64,000 nt of DNA, from the NCBI GenBank assembly GCA_035236585.1, contig CP141128.1, positions 39,662,684-39,726,683 on the forward strand, written 5' to 3'. Positions within the stretch are counted from its first letter, which is position 1, and every line of letters begins with the position of its first letter. The notes beneath the pieces were generated by a model, which searched no databases, had not been told where the DNA came from, and saw only the letters and a list, made by a program, of their open reading frames with translations. Shown in pieces: positions 1 through 13,113 of the stretch. Position numbers and translations under genes: made by a program. The stretch comes from Warburgia ugandensis. Taxonomy: Eukaryota > Streptophyta > Magnoliopsida > Canellales > Canellaceae.

Positions 1-508
1 TGTGAACCATCAGTCTTGTTGGTTTTAGTCACATAGTGAGAGGAATTTGTTTGACCCCTTTTATTTGAGAGATTTTTTTTTTAAGTGGTACCAATGAGAA
101 TTTGAGGTCAAAACATTACTCCGATAGAGTATAAGCATATCTATTTAGAAATCCTGACTTATGTAGCCTTTACACCCACATAGACTCTAAGATATCACTG
201 TAATAAAATAGCTTTAATCTGTGGATAACTTATCAAAATTTTCATTCAACTTTATTAAGATGTTAAAGTCAATAGGATGCTAATGGATGACAATTCTCTA
301 AGATAAATAAAAGGACTTTGCCTAATGCAAGTTTGTGGATATATTTACTGCAAACCCTCATGAGGCTTAATTCATCTACTAAGGGTAACCTAGGGGGTTT
401 AAGGGCTTGTTCCATATGCTAAATGCAATCATGAGTACCTACGAATATCGCAACCATTTTTTTCATGAATTTTCAAATGTTCTGCTTGAACTATGAAAAT
501 GCTAGTTG
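1..508 (+). mobile_element. 3' end of an Athila-like internal region
   Basis: No coding sequence is recognisable. The stretch from about 330 to 508 resembles 35940-36136 (shared words include 'atatgctaaatgca' and 'agtacctac' / 'agcacctac'). Both stretches run into an LTR start after a G-rich tract ('agttgggggtg' here). I read this as the untranslated 3' end of an Athila-type element whose body lies left of the window, ending in a degenerate polypurine tract. The similarity is partial and judged by eye, so the assignment is tentative. Confidence 0.4.
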
Positions 509-1398
509 GGGGTGTGATAAGTGATTGATTTTGTATAAAAAAAAAAAGTAACCAATTAGGAGCTCATGTGTTATAAGTCATAGAATTATTTTTAGGATTT
601 TTTTCCAACATACATAACACATGCATTTCTGACCTAAGCATTCAAAGATTTGATATCTTATAGTTTCAAAGGCTTACCCAAAGTAAATATGTGAATAATG
701 AAAATTTTCTAGAATTTAATTAGAGTTTTTGACCTTTTGGGGGAATCGAGATGGTGATCCAATGCCCGAGATTGATAGAGACGAGAATTAATATCAAGAT
801 TAAAAGATCAAGCAAAGGCCTAAATATCATCAATCCAAAGCTTAATCAAGGATTAAGATCATCTTAGTACAAGCAAAGATGCAATTAGAAGAGCCAAATG
901 AGATTAAAAATGGCCCAGGCACAAGCCATGCATTCCCACCACCTTTACATGGGAGCCATGCTAGCCACCTAAACCATATAAGCCACAAGAGAAGGTAACA
1001 AGCTATGGAAGTCAATCCAAGCCATTAAAGCCTAGGGTGTGAGCCATGAAGCCAAGCCAAATGATCATTCAAAGTGAGTCATTCAATTCACTTAAGCCAG
1101 TGTTACATTGAGTGATACCATTGAAGGACTTTTTCACTCAATTATCCTAAGCTAAAAGTGGGTTTTTAAGAGGATAATTACAAGATATTTAGGTGAAAAT
1201 CAAAACAAGTTTAGCATGCACATGTGGACCAATGAGAGTTAGCCCTTTTCATTTTTCTTTCCTGCCTAATCTCTCTCTTCATTCCCCCCTTAATGCTTCC
1301 CATGATTTTTACTAGGGGGAGATACACATTCCTAAAGACATGGCACCTCCCACCTTCCTAAAATTCCCTTCTATCTCCACTTAGTCCACCTTCCATTT

Positions 1399-1486
<88 letters not shown>

Positions 1487-3140
1487 TTTTTCTAATTTCC
1501 CAAACCAGTTTCATGATTTTAACAAGGGGGAGAAGCTCCCTCCTAGAAAGGCAACAACTCTCACCTTACTTCCCTCCTTAGTTTTCCTAGGTTTCTAACT
1601 TAAGTGACCATTCCCTCCATGTCACCTAATAAATTTCAAACTCCATCTCCTAATCTTCATATTTGTCCTTCTCTAAATCCCATCTCATCCCACCAACAAC
1701 TTTGAATCTCCACCATTTAATTACCCTTCTAAATCTCGAACAAAACTCCATATTGAATGCTCCAAAGTGTTCCACGATTTTATTTTTTTTATTTTTTAAG
1801 TCCTTTTTATTTCCAATTCCTGCCACCTTCTAATCTCACATTCCATTCCTAGTAGGGTTCTTTTAGAAGGAAGCCAGCCAATATAAAATACCTTAAGGTT
1901 TCCATGTGAATTTCAATTAGGAAGGGCAGGGCCTCCACCCTTCTCAACTTATAGTTTTTCCACATTTTCCCCTTTTGTAGGAAGCTCCTTTTCAACCCTC
2001 CATGTCTCCCTCTTTGAGTTGTTCTCTCCTTGAAGTCCTTCAAGTTCATATTAGTTTTCTTCCTTAATTATTTGATTGTTTGCCTTCCATTGCTGCTTTA
2101 TTTTGTTCTTTGATTCAAAGCTCTAGTTGTTGTCTTGATTCCTTTGCTGTCTTTGATTGTTTGGCATTTGTTTTGTTTCCTAAATCCTTGAATTTAAAGG
2201 CTACAACTCTCTTGTAGTGATAGCAAAGAGAGTGTAGTTCTTAGATCATGTTCCTTGCCTCTTGAATTCCTAAATCTCTTTGCCCATCTCTTGCTTTCTT
2301 TCCCATTTTTTTCATTGTATCCCTTAGATCTCTCGTGGATATTACATGCATGTTTAGGAATTGAGAGTAGGAAGATGGATGATCTCTAATTTTGGTTGTA
2401 ATTGAAGCATTGAATGGTGTGCCCACTTCATGGAACACTTGTAATTTTTTAATTCAATCAATGAGGTTTCTTAATTTCAATGTTAATTGTACACTTTTCA
2501 TGGTTCTTTTGGTTGCATTCAATTTAGTTTTCAATGGTTGTTAAGATGTATTTCCATACTTGCATTCTGGAATTAGCTGCACTTAAATTCCAAATGAATC
2601 ACACACATGGATCATGCACGTAGGGCTAGGGTGATTTCTCCTTTGATTCATGCTTTGCTTATTGTTCAATCATGGTTTTAGCAAATTTTAACTAGTTGTT
2701 TTCATCTTATTTTAGTTTTAAAATGTTTCCTTTTTGAGTTTTAGAATGTTTCATATTTCAAAATTTTATTTTAGGACAGTGTTAAATTAAGGAAGTTTTC
2801 TTTTTAGTAAGTTTCCTTGAGTTGCTTAGTTTAATTCATTCTAGTTTTGCATTAGTTTCCTTTAATTGAAGTAATGTTAGTTTCTAATTCCATTGCATAG
2901 CCTTTATTTCATAAAGTTTCTTTTCATTGTAGTTTCTGGTTTCATTCATATTTCCTTTCTTTCGTCATTTACTTCCCTAGTTTAAATTCAAATCCAATTC
3001 AGTCTCTCTTTTTGGCCAAAGCTTAGCACTTTAAATAAGATCCATCCAATGTACAAATTTGTGAGATTCCCCATGGGATTGACCTCTCTCACATGCAATA
3101 CTACATTGGTTCATGCACTTACAAGTAATTTTAAACATAT
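509..3140 (+). mobile_element. Athila-like LTR, family A copy 1
   Basis: It aligns over most of its length with 28372-34690 once the nested LTR at 29831-33499 is removed. Shared blocks include the region after 'acacatgcatttctgac' near the start and the tail after 'ataagatccatc' (3037 and 34573) with 'caaatttgtgagattcc'. The start follows a G-rich tract, so this is probably a 3' LTR, or a solo LTR. The end near 3140 is approximate; the next bases, 'tagcaccatgcc', could be a decayed tRNA-Asp-type primer site, in which case this would be a 5' LTR. It carries a long CT microsatellite in what would be the untranslated leader. Short ORFs inside it (for example 1849-2049) are chance. Confidence 0.6.
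1403..1482. repeat. (CT)n microsatellite
   Basis: About 40 uninterrupted CT units lie inside the family-A LTR. The corresponding part of copy 2 (around 29480-29515) is pyrimidine-rich but has no pure CT run, so the tract expanded in this copy. Confidence 0.95.
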
Positions 3141-5711
3141 AGCACCATGCCTTTACTTATCTTTTAAAGAAAAAGGAAATAGTCTCAACCTGATAGACTC
3201 ATCAAAAAAGTTACAGTACTTGAAGGTTGCACATAAATCAAGAAACTGCTTTAAATGATGATATGTGTCCTCCTTATCCTACTAGAAAGTTGGTAAAAGT
3301 TGAATGATCCTTGGCTTTAACTCAAAATGTTTGGTGTTAATCATAGGTAAAACTATACATGAAGGAGAGTTAAATTGTACAAGGTAGAATCGTCCCTCAA
3401 AGGCTTAACCTATGCTGCTTTGTTGGCCATGTCTACTTCATGGTTATTGGTATCTACTTGATATGTAACCCTCTATGTCATGATCCATTAGATGTCTAGA
3501 TCTAAGAACACTAAGACTAGGTTCAATTATCTATGGTCTTGTATACACTAATAGTTCGTATAGTGAAGTTTACTTTATATATAATGAAAACAAGTCATTT
3601 TACATAACAAATGAGTACTTTTCTTTTCTAGCTAAACTAAATTCTATTCCATATAGGAAAATGATGCAAAACAAAAAGGCACACACAATATAACTTCCCC
3701 TAAGGAAAAATAAGTTGAAAGTTCTTTTTCCTAATTTTGTACATAGGGAGAGGCTTTTAGATTATTTTTAACCTAAGTAGTTCCTCCACTCTTTCGTACT
3801 TGCCTTACTACTTACCAATTAGATCCTGTTTTTAATCAACTACTTCATACACTCTTTAATTAGCTGTAGGTAATCTAAGTTGTCAAGTGTGTTGGCAGAG
3901 TTAATCATTTAAATACTAGTGCACTTGGTCAAGTAGGGGCCACTATTGTGGTAGAAATTCACTTCCTTCCAAGAGGATCCTATGAGCTGCTGGTGTGTCA
4001 AGTGATTTTTAACCCAAGTGGGCCAAGGTATGGTGATGAAATCTACCCTTGATCTTGTAGGGGTGAATCCCCTTACTAATCAATTGTGCATTCTCATAAT
4101 AATTCGGCCAACATATATTCACCTTAATGCTATAAATGTGCCCTATAATGCAAGGGAAGCAGTAAATCTAGGGCAAAACTCTAGAATGCAACAATTAATC
4201 AATGCTTACTATATGGAATTAACTACCACTAAAATGAAACTAAATTATTATTTTCAACCTATGCTAGAAAATGTAATGATTTTAGAGAAGCTCACAGTGG
4301 GGTCCTTGACAAAGTTTTCCCATACAGGGGTGACTCCATGCACATACCACCTCCTCTTCCAAGTTAGGATGGTTCAAACTTGACTTGTATTATTACAATC
4401 CTATTATTTGAATGATTCACAATAAAAATAAAATAAAAATACAAGTATGATCTCACCTTCAAGTTGTTCTTCAAATTCCCACAAAAATAAAATTAGAAAT
4501 GAGTATAAAAGAAATGCAAGAATTGGAAAATTTGCAAGAATGACTATAACTAGTAGTAAAGTGAACTAACCTATATTCTAATTAAAACTCTGCTGTGAGT
4601 TCTCAGCAATGGCCTCAAAAACTTTTGGAATTTTTGCAAACAAGACCAATTTTTTTTTTAATTATATAAATTTTACATTAATTTTTCATGAGCTTCAAAA
4701 AATTCCCATTCTGTTAGTTTTTCATCCTCCTTTCACCACAACCCCCATGGTTCTCTTCTCCTCTTCTTCTCTAGGTGTCCTAATCTCTTCCTTTCTTCTC
4801 TAGTCTAGATGTTTTACCCTAGAAAGGTTGGAACTCCTCCTACTTCTCTGTATATGTTGAACGCTAGCACACCACCATGGAGTACTTCTAGATTTCATTG
4901 CTCCTACCCTAGATTAGGATAGAATCTCCCCACTTGCCCCACTTCCTATCCTTTCCCTCTACCCATCATCATCTTAGAACCTCACCTTAGATTTATCTTA
5001 TCCCCCTTAATTTTCTCCATTTTGTTTCCTCGATATCACTTTCTTTTTTCCTCCTTGAATTTACATGTTTTTCTCCCTTGGAAAAAATGTCCAACTTTTC
5101 TTGTATTTTGTTCCTCTTTTGCAATTTAAATATCACTCAATCTTACCTTATTTATCATCTTTTATTCTCACTTTTGGATAATTTTTAACCTTCAAATGGA
5201 TGGCTAGGATTTTGTCTACCATTCATCCTAAAAAATCACATTTTTAAGCTCCATGGAACACCCCTTACACATTTTGAACCTCCTAAAAAATCTCCACAAG
5301 CTATTTTTCTTTGACCAGTCACCTTTTATTCTACATTTCAACCCTAGGAAAACATATTTTCTCCCCTTGGAGATCAGCATCTTTTTCCTAAAATTTAGGT
5401 GGTAGCCTGGTGAAAAATCTCCTCCTATGAGATTCAAGCCTGCTCTTTTTTGTATAGCTTCTCCTTATTGGTCAACCTTGACTTAAGTCTTCTATTATTA
5501 GTTATTGAGGCTAGCTTTGATGTAGATATGATCTTACCCTTTAACCCTTCAAAAGTTAGAATAAATTATGATTGTGGATTTCTCCTACTCTTTGTTACAC
5601 ATTTTTTCTCCTTTTATTCTCCTAAATTTTCTCTTGTAAAAACATGTAAATGAGAGTCGATTATATCATTCCCAAGTATAAAAGTGCATAACATAGGTGG
5701 GTTTCCTTTTT

Positions 5712-5802
<91 letters not shown>

Positions 5803-6319
5803 AGAGTAGTTTGTCTGTGGGTCCCAAGCTCTACTTAGTTGTCCATGCACATGTGCCTTCAGTGCATGTGAATTTCGTTTCACCTAGAATCTTTTCAATA
5901 GTGGTGGAGTGCATGCATTCATACATGGAAAGCTTTCCATCTTGCCTTGTAATAAAGACACCCTCTCTTACATGGTTTTAGCCTATTGATGCCCTAGGTT
6001 TGCTTATAGTGCTGAAATTGATAATTCTAATCCTTCAGCATTTTGAACTCTTGAACTTCATGGTTTATGATATGTAGATCCATGAATTTGCATGAATGGT
6101 GATTGGAATCACTTTTAGGGTTTTGAGTTGCTAAAAATAGCGGCTCTCCCCTAATCCTATGAAATGTGAAATAACCTTTAATTAGTGGTGTTTAAGTCAA
6201 ATCTAGGGTTAAAACTACTATTATATGTACTATTTCTATATATAGTAGTCACTTTTCTAAACTTCTCATATAATTAAAAATATCAAGGAAACATAAGCAC
6301 TACCTGCAATTATTAGTCA
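3141..6319. other. Unassigned AT-rich stretch without a gene
   Basis: No domain is recognised in any frame. The longest open frame (4018-4383, plus, 121 codons) has no family signature and no homologous copy in the window. The section 4730-5450 is pyrimidine-rich on the plus strand, like retrotransposon leaders. I would expect this to be decayed repeat sequence whose source cannot be seen here. Confidence 0.4.
5717..5798. repeat. (GA)n microsatellite
   Basis: About 40 AG units form one unbroken run, with short GA-rich shoulders on both sides. Confidence 0.95.
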
Positions 6320-8912
6320 AAACCTAAATAACTAAAGTCAACCGTAAATTATATAACCAGAACTCCCTTAGAAATTGCATTTGTAAAAATTCAAGTCACT
6401 CAATTTGTCATTAATTAGAGTTTATTTAGCAATTGCTAGATTATGATAGAATTGAGATAATTTGTGCGTTTTTGGTGTTCTAAAGCCCTAAAAGGAAGCT
6501 AGTTCTTCATCCAAACAATTCCTGTATCCACCTTTCAAAACTGGCATGGAAAATGATAGCCTTCAACATTCAATATTCATGTCTTGGTAATTAAGGAAGA
6601 ACCATTCAAGGGTTTCTAAATAGAGCAAGTCAAAAGTGCACCTTCTAAGTTTTACTTTGCCAATTGGACCATGACACATGGAATACATCTAAGCACATAG
6701 GAGATAGCACTTTTCAAAAAGAGTGTAAAGAGAGCTTGAAATGTGTTTTGTTTGGCTGCAAGTGGGTTAAGATATTTTCCTAGTTTCAAAAGATGGCTAA
6801 GTTGTGCTTTCAAGGAAACATGCTAAGGATAATTCACCCAATTAGGAAATTGTGAAATTTGAAAAAACATGACAACATGTTTCCAAATGCATAGAAATAG
6901 TTTACACTTTGTGTGGAATAATGATTTTGTATGCATGGAGAGCATTCATGTGGTGGCCTAGTTTTGGAGTTTCCAAATGTATTGGATGGATAGTCAAAGA
7001 AAGCTATTAATTTATGGAGTTTTCAAGAAACTGAAGCCTATTTTTGAAAGTGTAAAGATATAGAAGTTTCCTAGAGTTGATTGGCTAATCTTGGAAAGTG
7101 GAATTAGAAAAGAGCTTTGGCACATTTTCATCCAGAGAGAGAGAGAGTTTTTTTCTTATGGAGTTTTCAAGTTGCTAAATAGATTTTGATGTTTCCTAGT
7201 TGTCTAGAAAGACAACATGCAAATTTCTTGATTTTTTATTTTTTATTTTTTAACAAGACGCTAGTGGCTAGAAAAGAAACAAAATGTGTAGGACTCTTAT
7301 GTAGATAGGTTTCCTAGTTGGAAAAGATCAATTTCTAATAGGGAAACAAGAGGAGATAGAAGATATATTGGAAATAGTAAGAGGGCCAGGTATTCTTCTA
7401 TAAAAAAGAGAGGATGTGGAAGAGTTTAGAGGGCTACTCGATGTGATTTTTTTTGTTAGAAATGAAGCAAGAAGTTTCTGGTTTTAACATTTTCCATTAG
7501 AAAATGCAGCTAGGAATGTCCATTTTTCTCATGCTTAATGGGGTTGTGAATACTAGAAGCTACTACTCAACATGCTGTCAAGAGAAGATTGTTGATGTTG
7601 TCTACTAAGCTTTGTTGCTTTTAAAGTATTCAATAAAGAGGCTATATGGGTGTATAATAGGTTGTAGGATGTTGTTCTTTATTATTTCTTTTTTAGGCAA
7701 AGGAGAGGACATCTTAAGGAGAAACATAGAGACCATAGAAGAATGAGGAGTGGTAAGGATTAGTTTTTTCTTGGTGCTACCTCTTAGGATACTCTAGCTT
7801 GGAAGGTGGTTGGGATTGGACTGTTTTCTTTTGACTGACTACAATTGTTTTACTTGAAGGCCTCTCTTCCCTAGTGAATGGCATACCAAGGAAAGAAGAT
7901 GACTCATCTCTTACATTGGATTTACTAGGAACAAACCCTAAGGTGTTGACGAGTGACACATCGAGACTTTTGGGCATCAATCTGATTTGGGGAAGTTTTT
8001 GCTTTCTTTATAGCTTCATCAAGTACTAATAATGATTTAAGCATTAATTTCAATGAAGTTCATTACCATTTTGATTAGTTTGGATGCTTTTTTACATTAT
8101 TTTTGTTTCATTATGAGTAGTATGTAATTCCATAGTTTAGCTTTAGTTTATGTAGTTTGTTTTATCATAGTTTAAGTGTTAATTTTTAACTTAATTTATG
8201 CTAGTTTTAGGATGTTTTGTTATTGATTTTAGGCATGTTTTTCATGTTAATTATGAGTAGCTAAATCATTCATCTAGGGTGAGGATCAAACCACATTAAA
8301 TCAATAACTTTGTTCATGTATAAGTGATCATTAGATTTAGGAATTTTAATTATCAATTCTAATTGTATCCTATGTAATTTAACATGTAGTGTTAACTCTT
8401 TTCAATGGAATTAGGAGGTATTTTCCATAGTTTAAATACTAATTTATGTTTAAAAATAATTATTATAGTTATTACATAGCTTGTGATCATAAAAAATACA
8501 AGTTATGCTTTGAATATTTACTAATTAAGAAGGGAAAATCTTTAAAAATGAGAAATATAAAAATTTAGACTTTTAACACACACATATTCTATGTTGATAT
8601 TCCATGGTTGTTATATGAACATGTGACAATCAAATCAATGATGATTATATGAACATTCTTAACTATAATGTGGTGGATTCCAAAACCCTAGATTCCAATA
8701 TTTGGTGAGTTATTCCTTTCTAGTATAATCCATAGTTAATCAGATTTTCTCAATTGTTTCTCATTTCTAGGCTAGTTTAAGAAAGTGTAATTTGGATTCC
8801 CATTAATATTCCTAGTTTTCAATTAAGTATTCAAGGTGTTGATCCATACTTGCACATCTATAATTCAACAAAAGCGTGAGCTTGTGGTAATTTTAAGATA
8901 AAAATAAGTTTT
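6320..8912 (+). mobile_element. 5' LTR of Athila element 1
   Basis: It ends just before a primer binding site at 8913. Its first ~370 bp align with the LTR at 36137-40891 (shared 'agaaattgcattt', 'gtcattaattagagttta', 'gacacatggaatacatctaag'). The exact start is blurred: 'aattatataaccagaactccc' here corresponds to 'aattattacaattaataccc' at 36155. Around 6505 it preserves the site that the Au SINE occupies in the other LTR. No matching 3' LTR of this type follows the internal region, so the element lost or exchanged its 3' end. Confidence 0.6.
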
Positions 8913-8932
8913 TAGCACTATTATCAAAGACT
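8913..8932 (+). other. Primer binding site, tRNA-Asp type, heavily decayed
   Basis: The 20 bases read ttagcactattatcaaagact. Athila and Calypso elements typically prime from tRNA-Asp with a site starting TGGCGCCGTT. Against that pattern nearly all differences here are G to A or C to T, which is what deamination of methylated cytosines leaves. The position directly after the LTR and about 0.7 kb before gag fits. The equivalent site at 40898 is better preserved. Confidence 0.65.
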
Positions 8933-9639
8933 CACAATAGAATTTTGATCGGATCAAAGTTAGATTTTTTTACCACTAGTCATAGTTTAGGAATTATGTA
9001 TTTAGAATTTATGAATTTTTAGGTGCACCTCTCATATTACATTTAATTAAGATTTTCATATTTGTCCTAATTCCTATGATTATTTGATACTCGCTATTAC
9101 TTTTGTTTTTTGTAGGAATTTGGCTAATGATTTGGAGGAGTTTCTCAAAATAGGATGATAGCATATTTTATTATGAGTGAAATTGCTATGAGGTCAAGAT
9201 TGTATTTTTAGGGGTGAACCATCTTAACTTGGAAGTGGAGGTGGTTTGTACATTGATTCATCCTTATACAAGAGGACTTTTATCTAGGACCCCACTATAA
9301 GCTCTACCCAACTCCTTACTTTTCCTATCTATAGGCTTGGCTTGTTAAATTATATTTGCATATATAAGTGTTAGTAACAAGTCATATAGATTGTATTCAT
9401 ATTTAATTATTGCATTAGGAGCACTTATGTAACAAAGGATAACCTAAGCTTGGTTTTAACCACCAAGACATAGGTTGTCTAGGTTATATTGTCCCATTTG
9501 TTGCTTTGCATGAGTAGCATATAAGTAATTGCATTAGTTTCTATTTCTTTTAATTCTAGGTCAAATTTAATTGTTTTCTGTATTGCTTGCTTTTAAGCAT
9601 GTTGACATATAGTTTAGAAGTGCATTTTAGGCCTTAAAG
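8933..9639 (+). mobile_element. Untranslated leader of Athila element 1
   Basis: This leader is collinear with 40918-41300, the leader of the other Athila copy. Shared stretches include 'actagtcatag' just after the primer site and 'cccttgtacaag' / 'ccttatacaaga' followed by 'tctaggac' and 'taagct' (9263-9306 and 41220-41260). It has no coding capacity. Confidence 0.55.
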
Positions 9640-11250
9640 TTAGTGCACACTAGGTTGTCAATCCCTACACCCTAATTTACCTCCTTTAGATCATAAGATA
9701 GAACAAATCATTAAACAATTATTACAAAATCACATTGGACTTTATAACACTACAATGGTAGAGCAAGTAGTAGAAGTCAAGCCACTAAGAGTATTCCATT
9801 CTAGTTCAATTCAATGCATAGTTGTGTATAGAGTGGCCAGCCACCAATGCAAACCATTTTGAGTGGAAACCAAGTTTCATCCAAATAATCTCTAAATTCT
9901 ATGGTCTAAATAAGGAAGATCCCTACTATCATGTCAAGGAGTTTCTTAATATAGTGTTACCTTTAAATGTAGAAACTTTTGCAATGATTCAATTAAATTA
10001 AGACTATTCCCTTCTATTTAAAAATATAAAGTGAAGGCATGGCTTACTTCTTTAGAGGTAGACTCAATCACTTCTTGGGAGCAATTATCTACAAACTTTA
10101 TGAATAAATTCCCTCCTATTCACAAAACTAATTTTCTCTAAATAGAGATTATAAATTTCCAACAAAAAGAGGGTGCACATTTTTGTGAATGTTGGGAATA
10201 GTGAAAGGATTTATTGTTCAAATGCCCCACCATGGGATTGAAAAGTGACAATAAGTGCATTATTTTTATGAAGGTATGACTCCTCAAAATTGATGTATGA
10301 TTGATGCTACAAGTGGAAGAGCATTTATGACCAAGAGTGATGTAGAGGCATGGAATTTCTTTAAAACATTAGTTAAAAATTCCTAGCAATGGGATTATTC
10401 TACTCAAATGCAGAGAAGTTCACAACCTCTTAAAAAGAGAGGCATGTATGAGATAGGGACCACTTTAGTCTTGTACCCTAAGATTGACATGTTGGCTCAT
10501 AAAGTGGATAAAATCAATAGTCTAGCATAAAAGTTTAATGCCTTCATGTAGGCTAGTTGACCACATACTCACATGAGGTTTGCTTCATTTGTTCTAGTCT
10601 AGCACACTCTACTACTCTTGTCCATTTAGTTCCACATTCCCTGCATATTTCTTAGAGCAAGCAAATGCATTAAATACATTTAGAAACTCTAGCAACAATT
10701 CATATTTTATGACCTATAATCATGGATGAGCTAGGCATCCCAATTTCTCATTATCAAAGAATCATCAACGAGGACCACCGAGATCCCCATACTCAACCTT
10801 CCCCAAAAGCCCTAGTTGCACAATAGCCTCCACCTTCACAACTGAGGAAACCATATTTAAAAGGAAGCTTGAATTTATTCATGCAAAGTTATCTCCAATT
10901 TCAAAATGTTATAAAACAACCTTTGCATGCCAATTCCCAAGCTATTGCTAAGTTGGAAATTTAAATGAGTCACCTATCTACTACATTTAATGAAAGGGAA
11001 AAGGATAAATTTCTTAGTTATCCTTAGATATCCCATAATTAACCCTAAGGACTAGTATGAGCTTGGCATGACTTATGAATGAACCAAAATAGCATGAAAA
11101 TGCCTAATCCATTACTACTAAGGCACAGTAAACCATTGATAATAAAGTGGGAAACAAAAGAATGAGAGGAGAATGAGATTAACACAAACCCTCAGAAAGG
11201 TAAGGAGAAGTATAGAAAGTCCCTTGCTTCTTAAGGACCTATTCTTCAAA
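9640..11250 (+). pseudogene. gag: Athila gag polyprotein, degenerate
   Basis: Gag would form the virus-like particle that packages element RNA in the cytoplasm. Conceptual translation in shifting frames shows Athila Gag features. At about 10030-10220 there is 'KAWLTSLEVDSITSWEQL', then an 'MNKFPP' stretch, a 'FQQKEG' and 'CPTMGL', which is the capsid core pattern (W-L, SWE-L, F-KFFP, F-Q, C-H/MGL). Downstream it passes into low-complexity linker sequence. Stop codons occur every few tens of codons and several frameshifts are needed, so no protein can be made. Start and end are set by similarity to the general element layout, not by codons. It is followed by the protease. Confidence 0.65.
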
Positions 11251-11499
11251 CATCCTACATGCCCAAATCTCCCTACCCTCAATTTTTCAATTTGGCAAGG
11301 AAAGGAGCAAATTTTTAATGAAAAATAGATGTATTTAAGCTAGTAAAGGTCAATATTTCATTACTCAATGCAATTCAAGACCTTCTTTCTTTTTTTAAGT
11401 TTCTCAAGGATCTCTATACACAGAAGTGTAAGTTAATGTAAAGGAAAAGGCATTTCTCATTGAATAAGTTAGCTCAATTATTCAGCACAACACCCTACG

Positions 11500-11860
11500 T
11501 AAGGTTAGTGATCTAAAGTGTCCCACTATATCGTGTGTTAACAAAGACCACATAATTGATAAGGCATTACTAAATCTAGGGGCAAGTGTTAACCTATTGA
11601 CATATTATGTCTATGTGCAATTGGGGTTAGGCAAATTGAAACTGACTACTACCACACTATAGTTAGTAGTTTGATCAATTAAAATTCCTTGTAATGTGTT
11701 TGATGATGTATTTCTATAGGTCGATAGGTTTTCCTTTTCACTAAATTTCTTTGTCATTGATATCAAACCTAAATCAAATACTAGTAGTTAGATTCCTATC
11801 ACTCTAGGCAACCTTCCTAGGCCACATCTAATGCTATAATCAACTATAGGAATGGTGTAA
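11500..11860 (+). pseudogene. Athila aspartic protease domain, degenerate
   Basis: This retropepsin-like domain would cut the Gag-Pol polyprotein. Translation near 11560-11640 reads 'KALLNLGASVNLL', then 'VQLGLGKLK'; this is the active-site region in which plant Ty3/Gypsy Athila/Tat proteases carry a (D)LGAS motif followed by N-L-P. The normal catalytic Asp before LGAS is replaced (LNLGAS). A second conserved block, 'CNVFDDVF', follows, and then 'FSLNFFVIDIKP' and 'PITLGNLP', matching the C-terminal half of these proteases. In-frame stops are present. It lies between gag and RT as expected. Confidence 0.7.
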
Positions 11861-12169
11861 TGAAGTTGTCATTTGGTAATATGAAAATTAAGTTAAATGT
11901 TCTTAATGCTAGACAACAACCCTTATATTTTGATAAATTTTTTTAGGTTAACATGATAGAGAGTCTAGTGCATGACTGATTCTTACCATCCTCTAATTAT
12001 GATCCTCTCGAGGCTTATCTATCTCATTTCAGTTAGATTTTGACATAGACAATTTCATTCATGAAGTCAATATTTTACTTGATTCTACACCATTAATGGA
12101 TAGTTTAAATGGAAAAACCCAAGTAGAACCTCTTCCACCTCCTGTGTCTACACATATTCCATCTATTGG

Positions 12170-13113
12170 AAAACCACCCATCTTAAACTTAAAACATTTA
12201 CCTGAGAATTAAAATATGCATTTTTAGGCCCTTTTGATACCTTGCCTATTATCATTGCCTCAAACATTTCTAGTGATTAGGAAGGTATGCTACTTCATAT
12301 TCTTCTCACAATAGTGGATATAAAGGGTATAAGCCTCACCATTTGTATGCATGGTATTCACCATGAGGAGAATATGAAACCTTTAGGGAGAAACCGAGGC
12401 TACTTACCCTAACATGAAGGAAGTGGTAAGAGCGAAGGTGTTGAAGCTACTATATGTAGGCATCATCTACCTCTTTTCTGATAACATTTAGGTCAGCCCA
12501 GTTCAAGTTGTAGCCATGAAGTCTGTAGTCACAGTAGTTAGAAATAATGGTAATGAGTTAGTGTTGAATTGCATGACCACCAAGTGGTGCATATGTATCA
12601 ATTATTGTAAACTGAGCTCAGCACAAGGAAACATGACTTTTCTCTTCCTTTTATTGCCAAATGCTAGAGTGGTTAGCTAGACGTGTATATCATTGTTTTC
12701 TTAATAGATACTCTAGTTATAACCAGATTCTTATAATGCTAAAGGATCAAGAGAACCACCTTCACTTAACATTTTGGAACCTTTGCCTTCTGTATATTGT
12801 TTTTGAAGGTATATGATAAGCATATGTAATGGATGTTTTGTCTATATTTGGTCCCTCATTTCATTATTACTTGGACCAACTTTCATTAGTGTTAGAGAGC
12901 TATCAAGAGAAAATTTTAGTACTTAACTAGGAGAAATATCATTTTAAGGTGAAAAGAGGTACAATACTTGGGCACGTTATATCACAGAACGGGACTGAGG
13001 TTGATAAGAATAAAGTGAATCTCATCTCCAACCTTTGGCCACATTGAATGGTGAAGGAGATCCACTCATTTCTAAGGATTCTTCATCAACTACGTTTGTA
13101 AGATTTCTAAAAT
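12170..13113 (+). pseudogene. pol: Athila reverse transcriptase, degenerate and split
   Basis: This would copy element RNA into DNA. Recognisable blocks in order: 'LNLKHLPEN' and 'LPIIIASN' (12190-12270), 'DIKGISLTICMHGI' (about 12315), the P-N-M-K-E-VV-KEV-LL block (12410-12455), a changed 'VSPVQVV' block (12495), 'TRKHDFSLPFI' (12620), 'TTFT-HFGTFA' (12755), and the connection region with 'LGHVIS-NGTEVDK-KVNLI' (12970-13030). The stretch that should hold the catalytic Y-x-D-D motif (about 12800-12900) is shortened and I cannot find the motif. There are many stops. The domain is cut at 13113 by a solo LTR; the reading continues at 16407, where RNase H begins. Confidence 0.8.

Noticed and set aside
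4018-4383. 121-codon frame
   Set aside because: No recognisable motif, no upstream gene structure, no second copy. Chance in AT-rich DNA is the simplest reading.
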